This document shows positions 52,452 to 62,372 of a stretch of DNA of 64,000 bases, piece by piece. The stretch comes from an uncultured Eubacteriales bacterium. GTDB lineage: Bacteria; Bacillota; Clostridia; Peptostreptococcales; Anaerovoracaceae. Both the position numbers and the translations under genes were made by a program. The notes under the pieces are model-generated. The model saw nothing but the letters and a program-made list of their open reading frames with translations, was not told the DNA's origin and ran no database searches. Within the stretch, counting starts at the first letter, position 1, and every line of letters starts with the position of its first letter. Location: contig CADBJW010000004.1 in the NCBI GenBank assembly GCA_902795135.1, forward strand, positions 62,001-126,000. The letters are read 5' to 3'.

Positions 52452-52468
52452 AAAGGGGAACAAAGGAA

Positions 52469-53257
52469 ATGGAAGAAAAACGACGACAAAAGAGAGTGTT
52501 GATTTTGGCCGTACGGGCGGGCGAAATCATGATGAAAGCCGGTGCGGAGATTTACCGCGTCGAAGACACCATCGAACGGATCTGCAAAGCCTGCGGGATG
52601 GATTACGTCGACGTATTTGCTATGCCGACGGGAATTTTTATTACCGTAGACAAAGGCTTTGAAGAAGATGATACCTATACGTATATCCGAAGAATCAGAT
52701 CTTCAGAGACTGATTTGAACAAGATCTCAAGGGTCAATGATTTTTCGAGAACCTTCACGACGACCGACATGACCGTGGAAGAGGGCATGGACGAGCTGGA
52801 CGAAATCGAAAAAGAAAAGAAGTATCCGATTACAGTTCGGCTCCTGTGCGCCAGCATTGCGGCGGCGTGCTTCAGCGTGCTGTTTGGCGGAAACGCCATG
52901 GATTTCATCATTGCGTTTCTGATCGGTTCCGTTTGCTACGCTTTCTCGCGGATTCTATCCCATGCCGGCGTCAACTTCTTTATCCATGGCCTTTGCTGCT
53001 GCGCCATGGCAGCCTTTTTCGCTCTCATTGCAGCGACATCCATACCGGGTGCGCATTATGGCATGATCATCGCTGGATGTCTCATGCTGTTCGTACCCGG
53101 CGTGGCGATCACCAATTCCATCCGAGATTTTCTGTCAGGGGATATGGTTTCCGGACTTGGCAGGATGGCGGAGGCGTTTCTGACGGCCGTTTCTCTGGCG
53201 GCAGGCGCTGGTATCGTAATCAAACTATGGGATATGATAGGAGGGATCACACTATGA
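52469..53257 (+). CDS. Threonine/serine exporter, N-terminal (ThrE-like) half
   Basis: A 262-residue protein with a cytoplasmic N-terminal region of about 110 residues (AGEIMMKAGAEIYRVEDTIERICKACG) followed by five hydrophobic helices. It corresponds to the first part of ThrE (DUF1212). In Corynebacterium ThrE is a single chain; here, as in many Firmicutes, it is split in two adjacent genes. It overlaps the next gene by 4 bases (ATGA). Confidence 0.87.
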   Translation: MEEKRRQKRVLILAVRAGEIMMKAGAEIYRVEDTIERICKACGMDYVDVFAMPTGIFITVDKGFEEDDTYTYIRRIRSSETDLNKISRVNDFSRTFTTTDMTVEEGMDELDEIEKEKKYPITVRLLCASIAAACFSVLFGGNAMDFIIAFLIGSVCYAFSRILSHAGVNFFIHGLCCCAMAAFFALIAATSIPGAHYGMIIAGCLMLFVPGVAITNSIRDFLSGDMVSGLGRMAEAFLTAVSLAAGAGIVIKLWDMIGGITL

Positions 53258-53703
53258 TGAATCTCCTGCTGCAATTTGTGCTGGCCCTGTTTGCTACACT
53301 CGGCTTCAGCGTCATATTCAGAGTTCCCGTAAAAAAAATCCCAGCATGCATTTTGATTGGCGCGCTGGGATGGGTTACGTATGAAATTGCTGTTTTCTAT
53401 ATGCAGTCACCTGTCTTTGGCTGCTTCGCAGGAGCATGCATAGTCGGCATGCTCAGTTCGATCTGTGCCAGATTTCTCAAAGAGGCGTCGACCGTCTTCA
53501 TCGTTCCGGGAATACTCTGTCTGGTTCCCGGCTACAAAATCTACAGCACCATGGAAGCCTTGCTGTTGCATAATTACGGGAATACTGCCTCCATCGGAAT
53601 CGAAACACTGATGATGGCAGGGGCAATCGCCATAGGGCTTCTCGTTATGGGCGTAGCCGTGGGTCTTGTCCGGATGGCCTTCCGGAAGATCCGCTCCTTT
53701 TAG
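53254..53703 (+). CDS. Threonine/serine exporter, C-terminal (ThrE-like) half
   Basis: A 149-residue membrane protein with about four helices, the counterpart of the C-terminal ThrE region (DUF3815): ACILIGALGWVTYEIAVF, FIVPGILCLVPG and MMAGAIAIGLLVMGVAVG. ATG 53254 has GGAGGG 8 bases upstream and overlaps the previous gene; a longer reading from 52846 is out-of-frame noise within the first half. Its stop overlaps the stop of the convergent PTS gene by 4 bases. Confidence 0.85.
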   Translation: MMNLLLQFVLALFATLGFSVIFRVPVKKIPACILIGALGWVTYEIAVFYMQSPVFGCFAGACIVGMLSSICARFLKEASTVFIVPGILCLVPGYKIYSTMEALLLHNYGNTASIGIETLMMAGAIAIGLLVMGVAVGLVRMAFRKIRSF

Positions 53704-54755
53704 AGATCCAGTTTGTAATCACCGTCTTTGATCAGACCCATTTTACGCATGATTCGGTCGATGATAAAGGCGAGGATCGCTGGCAAAACAATCTGGAGAA
53801 GGAGCACTTTCCAGAGCACATCACCCGTAAATCCCATATCTGTAAAAGTACCGATTTGACCAACGAATCCGCAGGTTCCCATTCCGGCACCGACCGGGAT
53901 ATTTGTCATTTTGAAAACACATGTTGCCAGGGGTCCTATAATAGCAGCGGTAAGCGTCGGCGGAACTAAAATCCACGGATGCTTTATGATGTTTGAAACC
54001 TGCAGCATGGATGTGCCGATTCCCTGGGCGACGAGTCCGCCCACACCGTTTTCCCGGAAGCTGGCAACGGCAAATCCAACCATCTGCGCACAGCATCCAA
54101 CGGTTGCAGCACCTGCGGCAAGGCCCGACAAATCAAGCATAATGCAAAGGGCCGCGCTGGAGATCGGAGCGGTCAGCGCCAGTCCGACGACAACGGAGAT
54201 AAAGATTCCAAAGAAGAACGGCTGCCATACGGTTGCGGCCATGATGGCGTCACCAAGCCGGAACAGGCACCAGCCGACACCCGGGCCGACGAGTTTGGCG
54301 GCGATTCCGCCGATGATGATCGTAACGGCAGGGGTTACCAGAATATCCACTTTGGTTTCCTTAGATACCATTTTCCCGAATTCAGCACCAAGAGCAGCTG
54401 CCACAAAGGCTCCGGCAGGGCCACCGGCCAACGTGATTCCAAAGCCGGTCAGCGTGGCGCCCATCATACCGGTAACGGCACTGGAGAACAGAACCAAAGG
54501 AGGTGCCTTAAGACTCCAGGCGACCGCTACGCCAATGCCGGCTCCCATCATGCTTTTGGCAACGCCGCCGATTTCAACGAGAAATGCGGAAATCGCGTTG
54601 TCACCAAACAGCACAGCGGTCTGCGCTCCCAGAACGTCCAGAATCGTTCCCATAAGCAAGGTGGCAAACAGCCCTAAAGCCATTGCGGACAAGGCGTCCT
54701 GAACGTATCTTTTAAAACTGATTTCGATGTCTTTTTTCTTAAAAAACTCTTTCAT
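53700..54755 (-). CDS. PTS transporter subunit IIC (EIIC_2/PfoR-like)
   Basis: A 351-residue membrane protein with about ten hydrophobic, Gly/Ala-rich helices, resembling the PTS_EIIC_2 family. The family includes PfoR-type regulators as well as putative sugar permeases. No IIA, IIB or HPr gene is nearby, so either those parts lie elsewhere or the protein does not act as a classical PTS permease. The gene is convergent with the ThrE halves and divergent from leuA. Confidence 0.78.
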   Translation of the reverse strand: MKEFFKKKDIEISFKRYVQDALSAMALGLFATLLMGTILDVLGAQTAVLFGDNAISAFLVEIGGVAKSMMGAGIGVAVAWSLKAPPLVLFSSAVTGMMGATLTGFGITLAGGPAGAFVAAALGAEFGKMVSKETKVDILVTPAVTIIIGGIAAKLVGPGVGWCLFRLGDAIMAATVWQPFFFGIFISVVVGLALTAPISSAALCIMLDLSGLAAGAATVGCCAQMVGFAVASFRENGVGGLVAQGIGTSMLQVSNIIKHPWILVPPTLTAAIIGPLATCVFKMTNIPVGAGMGTCGFVGQIGTFTDMGFTGDVLWKVLLLQIVLPAILAFIIDRIMRKMGLIKDGDYKLDL

Positions 54756-54881
54756 CTTATTTTTTCTACACTTTCTAAATAAAATCTATCACCAATGGAG
54801 ACGATTATATCATGTAGCAAGGGGAGATTCAACGCAGCCAGAAAAAATGTCTGTTTTTAACAAAGAAATACACAAAATTTG

Positions 54882-54910
54882 TTGACAAGAAACTAAAATC
54901 GCGTTATATT
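54882..54910 (+). promoter_or_regulatory. Promoter of the leu operon
   Basis: -35 TTGACA (54882-54887), 17-base spacer, -10 TATATT (54905-54910). Confidence 0.7.
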
Positions 54911-54916
54911 GTCATT

Positions 54917-55175
54917 GTGACTTGTGAAAAATCACAAAAAAGAATTAAATATTGCGTGCGATGAACGGAATAAATCCTGCTAAAGCATTCCAGAGAGCGG
55001 TGTTTGGTGCGAGGCCGTATGTGGAAGCTGGACGTCTCACCCGGGAGCACGAAATCTTAAGCGGACATGTAGTTCTTCGCGAAAGCGGAGCGGCCATTGG
55101 GGCGAAACGCATGTCAATAAGAGTGGTACCGCGGAGTATAAACTTCGTCTCTTAGTGAGGCGAGGTTTTTTTGTA
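54917..55175 (+). promoter_or_regulatory. T-box leader controlling leuACDB
   Basis: The conserved T-box sequence AGAGTGGTACCGCGG is at 55120-55134. A terminator, CTTCGTCTC (55143-55151) with GAGGCGAGG (55157-55165) and a T-run, follows and can be replaced by the antiterminator when uncharged tRNA binds. Stem I features (CAGAGAGCGG and GGTGCGAGGCC near 54992-55016) lie upstream. A CUC triplet at 55036-55038, followed by A, sits where the specifier is expected and would read tRNA-Leu. This fits the leucine-biosynthesis genes downstream. A small ORF across this region is a shadow. Confidence 0.9.
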
Positions 55176-55211
55176 TCAAAGGAGCGGCCACTCGAAGAAA
55201 CAGGAGGAAAC

Positions 55212-56933
55212 ATGAAAAATTTTGAAAAGTATCGTACCGGTTATTTCCCTGTAGGAAACGAGTACATGGAATGGACGAAAAGAGACCACATCGAAGAAGC
55301 GCCGAGATGGTGCAGTGTAGACCTGAGAGACGGAAATCAGGCGTTGATCGTTCCCATGACCTTGGAGGAAAAGATTGAATTCTTCAAGTATCTCGTGAAA
55401 ATAGGATTTAAGGAAATCGAAGTCGGTTTTCCGGCGGCATCAGCAACCGAATATAAATTCTTGAGAACACTGATCGATCAAAAAATCGTACCCGATGATG
55501 TGACCTTACAGGTTCTGACCCAGTCAAGACGCCACATTATACGAAAAACCTTTGATGCGATCAAAGGCGCGCCGAAGGCCGTGGTTCACCTTTACAATTC
55601 CACTTCCGTGGCCCAGCGGGAGCAGGTGTTCAAGAAGAGCAAAGAAGAAATCATCAAAATCGCAACCGACGGAGCTGAGTTGATCAAGGAATATGCCGCA
55701 AAAGCTTCGGAAACGGAAGGAACGGAATTCACCTTTGAGTACTCTCCGGAAAGTTTTACGGGGACGGAAATGGATTACGCGGCGGAAATCTGCAATGCGG
55801 TCATCGACATTTGGGAACCGACGCCGCAGCAAAAGGTCATCATCAATCTGCCGGCAACGGTAGCCATGTCCATGCCACACGTTTATGCCTCACAGATCGA
55901 ATATATGTGTAAGCATTTGCATAACCGGGAAAACGTAATCGTCTCCCTGCACCCTCACAATGACCGTGGAACGGCGGTTGCTGACGCAGAGCTGGGAATT
56001 CTGGCAGGCGGTGACCGGATCGAAGGAACCTTGTTCGGCAATGGAGAACGGACCGGAAACGTGGATATCGTAACCCTCGCCATGAATATGTATTCCCACG
56101 GCGTCGATCCGAAGCTGGATTTCAGCAACATGCCGGAATGTGTGGAGATGTATGAGAAATTCACAGACATCAAAGTGCATCCGAGACAGCCGTACGGCGG
56201 GCAGCTGGTCTTTGCAGCATTCTCCGGGTCGCATCAGGACGCCATTGCCAAGGGCATGAAATGCTACGCGGAACGGGAAAGCAATTATTGGAATTGTCCG
56301 TATTTGCCGGTGGATCCGGAAGATCTGGGACGGGAGTACGAAGCCGATGTCATCCGGATCAACAGTCAGTCCGGCAAGGGCGGCGTAGCTTACATCATGG
56401 AACAGAATTTCGGGTACATCATACCGCAGGCCATGCGGGAAGAACTGGGATATCTGGTCAAAGACATATCAGACCGGAAGCACAAAGAACTGGTTCCTTC
56501 GGAGGTATTCGATGTGTTCAGTAAAGAATACATCAACGTGTTTGACCCACTGGACATTACGGAAGCTGAGTTCATGCGGCCATCCGATTCGAAATCGAAG
56601 CAGGGCGTTCGAACGAAGATGAAAGTTACCATCAACGGAAGCAAGTATGAATTTGAAGCAGAAGGGAACGGCCATCTGGATGCCATCAGCAATGCGCTCA
56701 AAAAAACGCCGTATACCTTTGACTATAAATTTATCACCTATTCCGAAAACGCCCTTTCTGCGGATTCCCATTCAAAGGCAGGTGCTTTTGTATGTATCGA
56801 GAGTCCGGAAGGGGAGAAATACTGGGGCGTAGGGACCCATGAAGACATTATTCTGGCGTCCGTCAACGCATTGGTAAGTGCCATCAACAGAGAAAATAAA
56901 GATCGGCATTTCTTAGGCAGAAGCACATATTAA
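55212..56933 (+). CDS. leuA: 2-isopropylmalate synthase (long form)
   Basis: First committed step of leucine synthesis: acetyl-CoA plus 2-oxoisovalerate give 2-isopropylmalate. The 573-residue protein is of the long LeuA type. Catalytic TIM-barrel motifs are [10 protein letters not shown] (near residue 38), EVGFPAAS, the metal ligands in [18 protein letters not shown], and [12 protein letters not shown]. The C-terminal part ([26 protein letters not shown]) is the regulatory domain that binds leucine. CAGGAGGAAAC precedes the ATG. Expression is controlled by the T-box leader. Confidence 0.95.
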   Translation: MKNFEKYRTGYFPVGNEYMEWTKRDHIEEAPRWCSVDLRDGNQALIVPMTLEEKIEFFKYLVKIGFKEIEVGFPAASATEYKFLRTLIDQKIVPDDVTLQVLTQSRRHIIRKTFDAIKGAPKAVVHLYNSTSVAQREQVFKKSKEEIIKIATDGAELIKEYAAKASETEGTEFTFEYSPESFTGTEMDYAAEICNAVIDIWEPTPQQKVIINLPATVAMSMPHVYASQIEYMCKHLHNRENVIVSLHPHNDRGTAVADAELGILAGGDRIEGTLFGNGERTGNVDIVTLAMNMYSHGVDPKLDFSNMPECVEMYEKFTDIKVHPRQPYGGQLVFAAFSGSHQDAIAKGMKCYAERESNYWNCPYLPVDPEDLGREYEADVIRINSQSGKGGVAYIMEQNFGYIIPQAMREELGYLVKDISDRKHKELVPSEVFDVFSKEYINVFDPLDITEAEFMRPSDSKSKQGVRTKMKVTINGSKYEFEAEGNGHLDAISNALKKTPYTFDYKFITYSENALSADSHSKAGAFVCIESPEGEKYWGVGTHEDIILASVNALVSAINRENKDRHFLGRSTY

Positions 56934-56947
56934 AGGAGAAAATAAAA

Positions 56948-58207
56948 ATGGGAATGACAATGACACAAAAAATTCTGGCAGCCCATGCGGGACTGGACCA
57001 GGTCGTGGCCGGCCAGCTGATCCGGGCAAATCTGGATATGGTATTGGGCAACGATATCACAACTCCGGTGGCCGTCAATGAATTTGAAAAAGCCGGATTC
57101 GACAGTATCTGTGACAGAAGCAAGATTTCTCTGGTCATGGATCACTTCACTCCAAACAAGGATATCAAAGCCGCACAGCAGTGCATGCAGTGCAGGGCTT
57201 TTGCAAAACGTTTTGATATTGAACATTTCTACGATGTTGGAAGAATGGGAATCGAACACGCGCTGCTTCCGGAACAGGGAATCGTAAAGGCCGGAGACTG
57301 CATCATCGGTGCGGATTCACATACGTGCACATACGGAGCACTGGGAGCTTTCTCCACTGGCGTAGGAAGTACGGATATGGCGGCCGGAATGGCAACCGGG
57401 CAGGCATGGTTCAAAGTGCCGGAAGCCATCCGGTTCAATCTGACCGGCAAGCTGCAGGAAAATGTAACGGGAAAAGACGTGATCCTCCACATCATCGGGA
57501 TGATCGGTGTAGACGGAGCACTGTATAAATCCATGGAATTTACCGGGGAAGGCATCCAGAGCCTTTCCATGGATGACCGCCTTTGCATCGCCAACATGGC
57601 CATCGAAGCCGGCGGGAAAAACGGCATTTTCCCGGTGGATGAAATCACGACGAGCTACATGGAAGGCCGAGTCAAAGGCCAGTGGCAAGCCTTTGAGGCA
57701 GATGAAGACGCCGAGTACGCAGCGACTTACGACATCGATCTGAGCAGCCTGAAGCCGACGGTTTCCTTCCCGCATTTGCCGGAAAACACGAAAACCATTG
57801 ATGAGGTAGGAGACATTCCGATCCATCAGGTGGTCATCGGTTCCTGTACAAACGGCAGACTGGAAGATATGGAGCTGGCCGCAAAGATCATGGAAGGGAA
57901 AACCGTTCATGAGGACGTTCGAGCCATCATCATCCCGGCGACCCAAACCATCTATAAGGAATGCATCGCTCGCGGTTACATCGATACGTTTATTGACGCA
58001 GGGTGCGTGGTTTCAACGCCGACTTGCGGACCATGCCTGGGCGGCCACATGGGCATTCTGGCAGAAGGGGAGCGGTGCGTTGCAACGACGAACCGTAACT
58101 TCGTCGGCAGGATGGGACATGTGAAATCAGAAGTTTACCTGGCAAGCCCGGCGGTAGCGGCTGCATCGGCAATTGCCGGCAGAATCGCCGGACCGGATGA
58201 GATATAG
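56948..58207 (+). CDS. leuC: 3-isopropylmalate dehydratase, large subunit
   Basis: An aconitase-like [4Fe-4S] enzyme that isomerises 2- to 3-isopropylmalate together with LeuD. The 419-residue protein is of the shorter, archaeal/HacA-like LeuC type. Cluster ligands are visible in [10 protein letters not shown] and [36 protein letters not shown] is also conserved. AAAGGAG precedes the start, 15 bases after leuA. Confidence 0.94.
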   Translation: MGMTMTQKILAAHAGLDQVVAGQLIRANLDMVLGNDITTPVAVNEFEKAGFDSICDRSKISLVMDHFTPNKDIKAAQQCMQCRAFAKRFDIEHFYDVGRMGIEHALLPEQGIVKAGDCIIGADSHTCTYGALGAFSTGVGSTDMAAGMATGQAWFKVPEAIRFNLTGKLQENVTGKDVILHIIGMIGVDGALYKSMEFTGEGIQSLSMDDRLCIANMAIEAGGKNGIFPVDEITTSYMEGRVKGQWQAFEADEDAEYAATYDIDLSSLKPTVSFPHLPENTKTIDEVGDIPIHQVVIGSCTNGRLEDMELAAKIMEGKTVHEDVRAIIIPATQTIYKECIARGYIDTFIDAGCVVSTPTCGPCLGGHMGILAEGERCVATTNRNFVGRMGHVKSEVYLASPAVAAASAIAGRIAGPDEI

Positions 58208-58218
58208 GAGGGACAATC

Positions 58219-58704
58219 ATGAAAGCAAAAGGCACAGTACATAAATATGGTGATAATGTAGATACAGACGTTATCATTCCAGCTCGTCATCTCAATACAG
58301 CAGACCACAAAGAACTGGCATCCCACTGCATGGAAGATATCGATGCAGATTTTGTAAACAAGGTGAAGCAGGGCGACATCATGGTTGGCGGTGAGAACTT
58401 CGGCTGCGGATCATCGCGGGAGCATGCTCCCATCGCCATTAAAACCAGCGGCATCGACTGCGTCATCGCGAAGACCTTTGCCAGAATCTTTTACAGAAAC
58501 GCCATCAATATCGGGTTGCCGATTCTGGAATGTCCGGAAGCGGGAGAAAAGATCCAGGCAGGCGATGTGGTTTCCATTGATTTTGATACGGGCGTGATTA
58601 CCAACGAAACGAGAAACGAAACCTATCAGGCGCTGCCGTTTCCAGAGTTTATCAAGGACATCATGGCAAGCGGTGGGCTGATGAACAGTCTTAGAGGGAA
58701 ATAA
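58219..58704 (+). CDS. leuD: 3-isopropylmalate dehydratase, small subunit
   Basis: The swivelling-domain partner of LeuC, 161 residues. Motifs are [16 protein letters not shown] and [15 protein letters not shown]. This short form matches the short LeuC type upstream. It has its own ribosome site (AGGAGGG). Confidence 0.94.
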   Translation: MKAKGTVHKYGDNVDTDVIIPARHLNTADHKELASHCMEDIDADFVNKVKQGDIMVGGENFGCGSSREHAPIAIKTSGIDCVIAKTFARIFYRNAINIGLPILECPEAGEKIQAGDVVSIDFDTGVITNETRNETYQALPFPEFIKDIMASGGLMNSLRGK

Positions 58705-58724
58705 GAAAGAACAGGAGTATTGAA

Positions 58725-59813
58725 ATGAACTATAACATTGCAGTAATTCGAGGGGATGGAATCGGTCCGGAAGTCATGGACCAGGCAATCCGCGTTTTGG
58801 ACAGAGTCGGCGAGGTTTACGGTCATAGTTTCAACTATGAATACATGCTGGCCGGCGGATGCGCCATCGATGAAACAGGAAGCTGTTTGCCGCAGGCGAC
58901 CATTGATGTGTGCAAAAACAGCGATGCGGTTATGCTAGGAGCTGTCGGCGGTCCGAAATGGGACCATGTTCCGGGAGATCAGCGACCGGAACGAGCGCTT
59001 TTGGGCCTGCGAAAGGAATTGGGTCTGTTTGCGAATCTGAGACCTGCCATGCTGTTTGAAGAGCTGGCAGATGCGTGCCCGCTGAAACCGGAACTGGTGC
59101 GGGGCGGCATGGATTTGCTGGTAGTCCGGGAACTGACCGGAGGCATTTACTTTGGAAAAAAAGGAACCCGGTCTACTGAATTAGGACCTGCAGCCTACGA
59201 TGTGGAACAGTATTCCGAAGGCGAAGTCCGGAGAATCGCGAAAGTGGCTTTTGAGATGGCCGAAAAGCGTGGCATGAACGGAACCGCAGGTAAGGTTACC
59301 AGTGTGGATAAGGCCAATGTACTTGAAAGCTCCCGGCTTTGGCGGCGGGTCGTAACGGAAGTCGCTGAGGATTATCCGAGCATCGAACTGAATCACCTCT
59401 ATGTGGATAACGCAGCCATGCAGTTGGTGCGGGAACCAAAGCAGTTTGATGTCATTGTGACCAGCAATATTTTTGGTGATATTCTCTCGGATGAAGCCAG
59501 CCAGGTCACCGGATCCATTGGAATGCTTCCTTCCGCTAGCCTGGCAGAAGGGGATTTCGGCATGTATGAACCGGTTCACGGCTCAGCGCCGGACATTGCG
59601 GGGACCAACCAGGCAAATCCGATGGCAACGATCCTCTCGGCGGCCATGATGCTGCGCTATTCCTTTGGTCTGGCAGATGAAGCCAATGCCATCGAAGGGG
59701 CAGTCAAGAAAGTGCTGGCAGACGGATACCGCACGGCGGATATCGCAAAGGCAGGAGAGACGGTCACGGGAACCATTGAGATTGGAGAGAAAATCATGGA
59801 AGCCATTGGCTAA
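58725..59813 (+). CDS. leuB: 3-isopropylmalate dehydrogenase
   Basis: NAD+-dependent oxidative decarboxylation of 3-isopropylmalate. The 362-residue protein has [71 protein letters not shown] and [12 protein letters not shown]. It is the last gene of the leu operon; order leuACDB. Its TAA is immediately followed by an ATG that may couple translation of the next gene. Confidence 0.95.
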   Translation: MNYNIAVIRGDGIGPEVMDQAIRVLDRVGEVYGHSFNYEYMLAGGCAIDETGSCLPQATIDVCKNSDAVMLGAVGGPKWDHVPGDQRPERALLGLRKELGLFANLRPAMLFEELADACPLKPELVRGGMDLLVVRELTGGIYFGKKGTRSTELGPAAYDVEQYSEGEVRRIAKVAFEMAEKRGMNGTAGKVTSVDKANVLESSRLWRRVVTEVAEDYPSIELNHLYVDNAAMQLVREPKQFDVIVTSNIFGDILSDEASQVTGSIGMLPSASLAEGDFGMYEPVHGSAPDIAGTNQANPMATILSAAMMLRYSFGLADEANAIEGAVKKVLADGYRTADIAKAGETVTGTIEIGEKIMEAIG

Positions 59814-59819
59814 ATGCGT

Positions 59820-59825
59820 TATAAT
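59820..59825 (+). promoter_or_regulatory. -10 box of the lysozyme-like gene
   Basis: A perfect TATAAT ends 6 bases before ATG 59832. The matching -35 is weak (ATGGAA, 59796-59801). The first transcribed base would coincide with the ATG. Confidence 0.4.
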
Positions 59826-59831
59826 GGGTCC

Positions 59832-60482
59832 ATGGCTAATAAACGGGGGACAACGAATCAGCGTAAAACGAGCAGCAGACGTCGTCGTATGAAGCGCACA
59901 AAACGCGTGATAACGAGGCGTACTGTTCGTTTTTTTGCGTTGGTTGGAGTGGGCCTTGCGATTCTGGTGATCATCTTTGGAATCACCCAGAGCACGAACA
60001 AAATCCATATGCCCCTCAGCCCGAGCGTCAAAAGTTACGATGAGACGATCCTGAAGTTATCCAAGAAATACGGCATTGAATCCTACGCGCCGCTGGTCAG
60101 CGCGGTGATGATGCAGGAGTCCCACGGCAGGGGCAATGACCCCATGCAGTCTTCCGAAGGAAACTACAATACGAGATTCCCTCAAGAGCCCCATGGCATT
60201 ACGGACCCGCGGTATTCCATCGAATGCGGCGTCCACCAGCTTGCAGATGATTTGAAAATGGCAGGCTGCAAAGGCCCGACAGATATCAAGGGCATCAGCC
60301 TGGCCATTCAGGGATATAATTTCGGCGATGGATATATTAAATGGGCGCTCAAAAAATATGGCGAGTATTCCGAGAAAAACGCCAAAGAATTCTCGGAAAT
60401 GATGGCCAAGAAACTAGGCATGTCCGGATATGGGGACATTCATTACGTCAAACACGTGCTGCGATATTATCCCTACTCGTAA
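59832..60482 (+). CDS. Membrane-anchored lysozyme-like muramidase (CwlT N-domain type)
   Basis: A very basic N-terminus (about 35 residues of Lys/Arg/Thr) precedes one membrane helix (FFALVGVGLAILVIIFGI). An extracellular lysozyme-like domain follows: LVSAVMMQESHGRGNDPMQSSEG with the catalytic Glu, ITDPRYSIECGVHQLADDL, and LAIQGYNFGDGYIKWALK. This matches the bacteriophage/CwlT-type muramidase fold. Such domains trim peptidoglycan for secretion or conjugation, but no such machinery is nearby. Two starts are possible: ATG 59832 (near-leaderless) or ATG 59814 directly after the leuB stop. Confidence 0.83.
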   Translation: MANKRGTTNQRKTSSRRRRMKRTKRVITRRTVRFFALVGVGLAILVIIFGITQSTNKIHMPLSPSVKSYDETILKLSKKYGIESYAPLVSAVMMQESHGRGNDPMQSSEGNYNTRFPQEPHGITDPRYSIECGVHQLADDLKMAGCKGPTDIKGISLAIQGYNFGDGYIKWALKKYGEYSEKNAKEFSEMMAKKLGMSGYGDIHYVKHVLRYYPYS

Positions 60483-60496
60483 AGGGGTTTCTATTG

Positions 60497-60525
60497 CAGC
60501 GTCTATGGCTACAGCGTCTATGGCT
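60497..60525. repeat. Tandem duplication spanning a stop codon
   Basis: CAGCGTCTATGGCTA (60497-60511) is followed by a second CAGCGTCTATGGCT (60512-60525). The minus-strand stop codon of the next gene (60518-60520) lies inside the second copy, and the copy to its left repeats the sequence just beyond the gene end. Confidence 0.8.
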
Positions 60526-61438
60526 GGTCGCTTTCCAGAAACCGCTGCAGCCACCGGGAAAAGCGGTATTCATTCTTAATCTCATCGGGAACCGGAACAA
60601 AAGGCTCCTCCATGAAGTCTTTGAGGCTCCGGTCTTCGTGTCCAATGACATAAATGTTATGGCTGTCGTAAAAATCGTATTCCATCAGGGATGGATTGTC
60701 CGTCACGAGTTTTTTGCCAAAGAACATGGATTCCAAGGGACGGAGAGAGCATCCCGCCGTATCGGAACCGTAACAGTCGATCAGAATATCCGCGTCGGCA
60801 GTCATCTTGAGCACGTCTCTATAAGGAATCAGATTCTCACGTGTAACATACTTGAGGATACCATGTCGGTCCAGCTTCTTTACCAGATGTTTTTCGACGA
60901 CGGCCCCGCTGGCTTCAAGTTCAGAAAAGATTCTTTCCAGCATTTCCGCGCGCTTGGACTTCTCACGACCGATGAACAATGCCTTTGGAGCAGAACCGGA
61001 TGCTTTCGGTTCGTCCGCACCAGGGGCATGGTCCGGAATCAAGCTGTCAAAAAAGAACTGGGTGTTGTATTTCATCCCGTAAAGTTTGCAATCCGCAGGG
61101 GAATAGGACCAGACCGGCACGACGTTTCCAATCTGACGAAAGGTTTCTTTATTTTTTTTGTTAATCGGGTTCCAGCACCAACAGACGATCTGTTTATCTG
61201 GGTATTTCTTTTTTAGCCGAACGATATATTGCAGATTCAGATACGTGTCAAACACAATCAGAAGAGGATCATCATCAGCCACCTTAGGCAGGCGACAAAC
61301 CCACTGCTTGATTGCTCTGATTTTGCATAGAAACATACCAAACTCTCCGGGAACCAAAGGAGGGTAATGCCATCCCTGGCCGTTTTCCCGGATGATATTG
61401 CCAAAGAGTTTTCCACCGCTGTCGTAGTAAATAATCAA
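60518..61438 (-). CDS. Putative glycosyltransferase (GT-B-like)
   Basis: A 306-residue soluble protein; no single family is recognised with certainty. The C-terminal half has a GT-B-like arrangement: a strand-loop ALFIGREKSKRAEML, a central YRDVLKMTADADILIDCYG, and TAGCSLRPLESMFFGKKLVTDNPSLMEYDFY, which resembles the donor-binding EX7E region of LPS/capsule transferases. The N-terminal part (IVFDTYLNLQYIVRLKKKYPDKQIVCWCWNP) may be the acceptor half. Neighbouring DUF616 and beta-helix genes on the same strand suggest a glycan role. Confidence 0.6.
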   Translation of the reverse strand: MIIYYDSGGKLFGNIIRENGQGWHYPPLVPGEFGMFLCKIRAIKQWVCRLPKVADDDPLLIVFDTYLNLQYIVRLKKKYPDKQIVCWCWNPINKKNKETFRQIGNVVPVWSYSPADCKLYGMKYNTQFFFDSLIPDHAPGADEPKASGSAPKALFIGREKSKRAEMLERIFSELEASGAVVEKHLVKKLDRHGILKYVTRENLIPYRDVLKMTADADILIDCYGSDTAGCSLRPLESMFFGKKLVTDNPSLMEYDFYDSHNIYVIGHEDRSLKDFMEEPFVPVPDEIKNEYRFSRWLQRFLESDQP

Positions 61439-61465
61439 AATAATCTCCTATAGTCGTCAATCAAT

Positions 61466-62371
61466 CTAGTTGTGCGGGAATGTTACAAACAAGTCGCATT
61501 TTCGGAAATCATCGCCCAGGGTGGCGAGGGTGTCCGTTGGTATTCCCAGATCCCATAGGGCTTCCGGCAAAGCCACCTGATCGCGGCGGCAGCCGTTGCA
61601 GAAGTTTTTCCACCAAACATCCATGAGCCGGACGCAGGCTTCGTCATGGTGCTTTCGTACAATGACAGGGGCTTCCAAAAGGCCGTATTGTTCAGGGAGA
61701 CCTTTTTTCAGCAGTGCCTCTCTGTGTGCCAGCAGGCGGTCTTTTTTGTCCTTTTGAATCTCGATGCACCGGTCGATCTCGTCGTAGACACAGCTGCGGT
61801 CTTTGTGGCGGAACAGAGCCGCCGGGAAATCCGCCATCTGGTTGACGAGAGCGGTTAGATCCGAAGTGATCAGATAATTGCTGTCGACATAGATGGAATA
61901 CTCGTATTCTGGAAACAGTTTGTGAGGATGCAGTTTGCACCAGCGGTTGGCCATGACCGGATCGCCAGCATAAGGCTCCGGAATCAAGGCCCGAAAATCC
62001 AGAGGGCGCCAGCTGCTGTCTGCGTCCATCTCCTGATCGGTCAGGATATAATAGTCGATATTATCCGGGCGGCAGACCGGTTCTCGGACCGTATCGTATT
62101 TCCCGAACAGGGCCGTATAGACCGCGATCTTTTCATCGCTGAAATAATCGCACGCAGGCGCCGAGGCATCCTGCACGGAAGGCTTTCTTAGTTTGCGGCG
62201 CGCGTATCCCAGCAGCGACCTGAACCCGCCTTTTCGCAGCTTTTTAAGAGCCCGCAATTTTTTACGCAAAGGCTTTGCAGCCGATTCATTATGGGTTTTA
62301 TATAGATGCGTCATCTCGGTAAGAGCATCCAGCAGTTCGCGTATTTGTTCTTCGTTTTGTGTATGTTTCAT
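61466..62371 (-). CDS. DUF616/TOD1-like glycosyltransferase
   Basis: The 301-residue protein has a charged helical N-terminus of about 80 residues. The DUF616 core follows: KIAVYTALFGKYDTVREP, IDYYILTDQ, HPHKLFPEYEYSIYVDSN (the DxN/DxD-like site), ALFRHKDRSCVYDE, and a final RDQVALPEALWDLG. Proteins of this family are glycosyltransferases of GT-A type in plants and bacteria, often acting on surface glycans. It precedes the GT-B-like gene by about 30 bases on the same strand. Confidence 0.78.
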   Translation of the reverse strand: MKHTQNEEQIRELLDALTEMTHLYKTHNESAAKPLRKKLRALKKLRKGGFRSLLGYARRKLRKPSVQDASAPACDYFSDEKIAVYTALFGKYDTVREPVCRPDNIDYYILTDQEMDADSSWRPLDFRALIPEPYAGDPVMANRWCKLHPHKLFPEYEYSIYVDSNYLITSDLTALVNQMADFPAALFRHKDRSCVYDEIDRCIEIQKDKKDRLLAHREALLKKGLPEQYGLLEAPVIVRKHHDEACVRLMDVWWKNFCNGCRRDQVALPEALWDLGIPTDTLATLGDDFRKCDLFVTFPHN

Positions 62372-62372
62372 T

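Noticed and set aside
54952-55155. Small open frame of 67 codons before leuA
   Set aside because: It lies wholly in the T-box leader; its sequence reflects conserved RNA elements.
60341-61216. Plus-strand open frame of 291 codons
   Set aside because: Runs out of the lysozyme-like gene into antisense of the GT-B-like gene; no ribosome site or family match.
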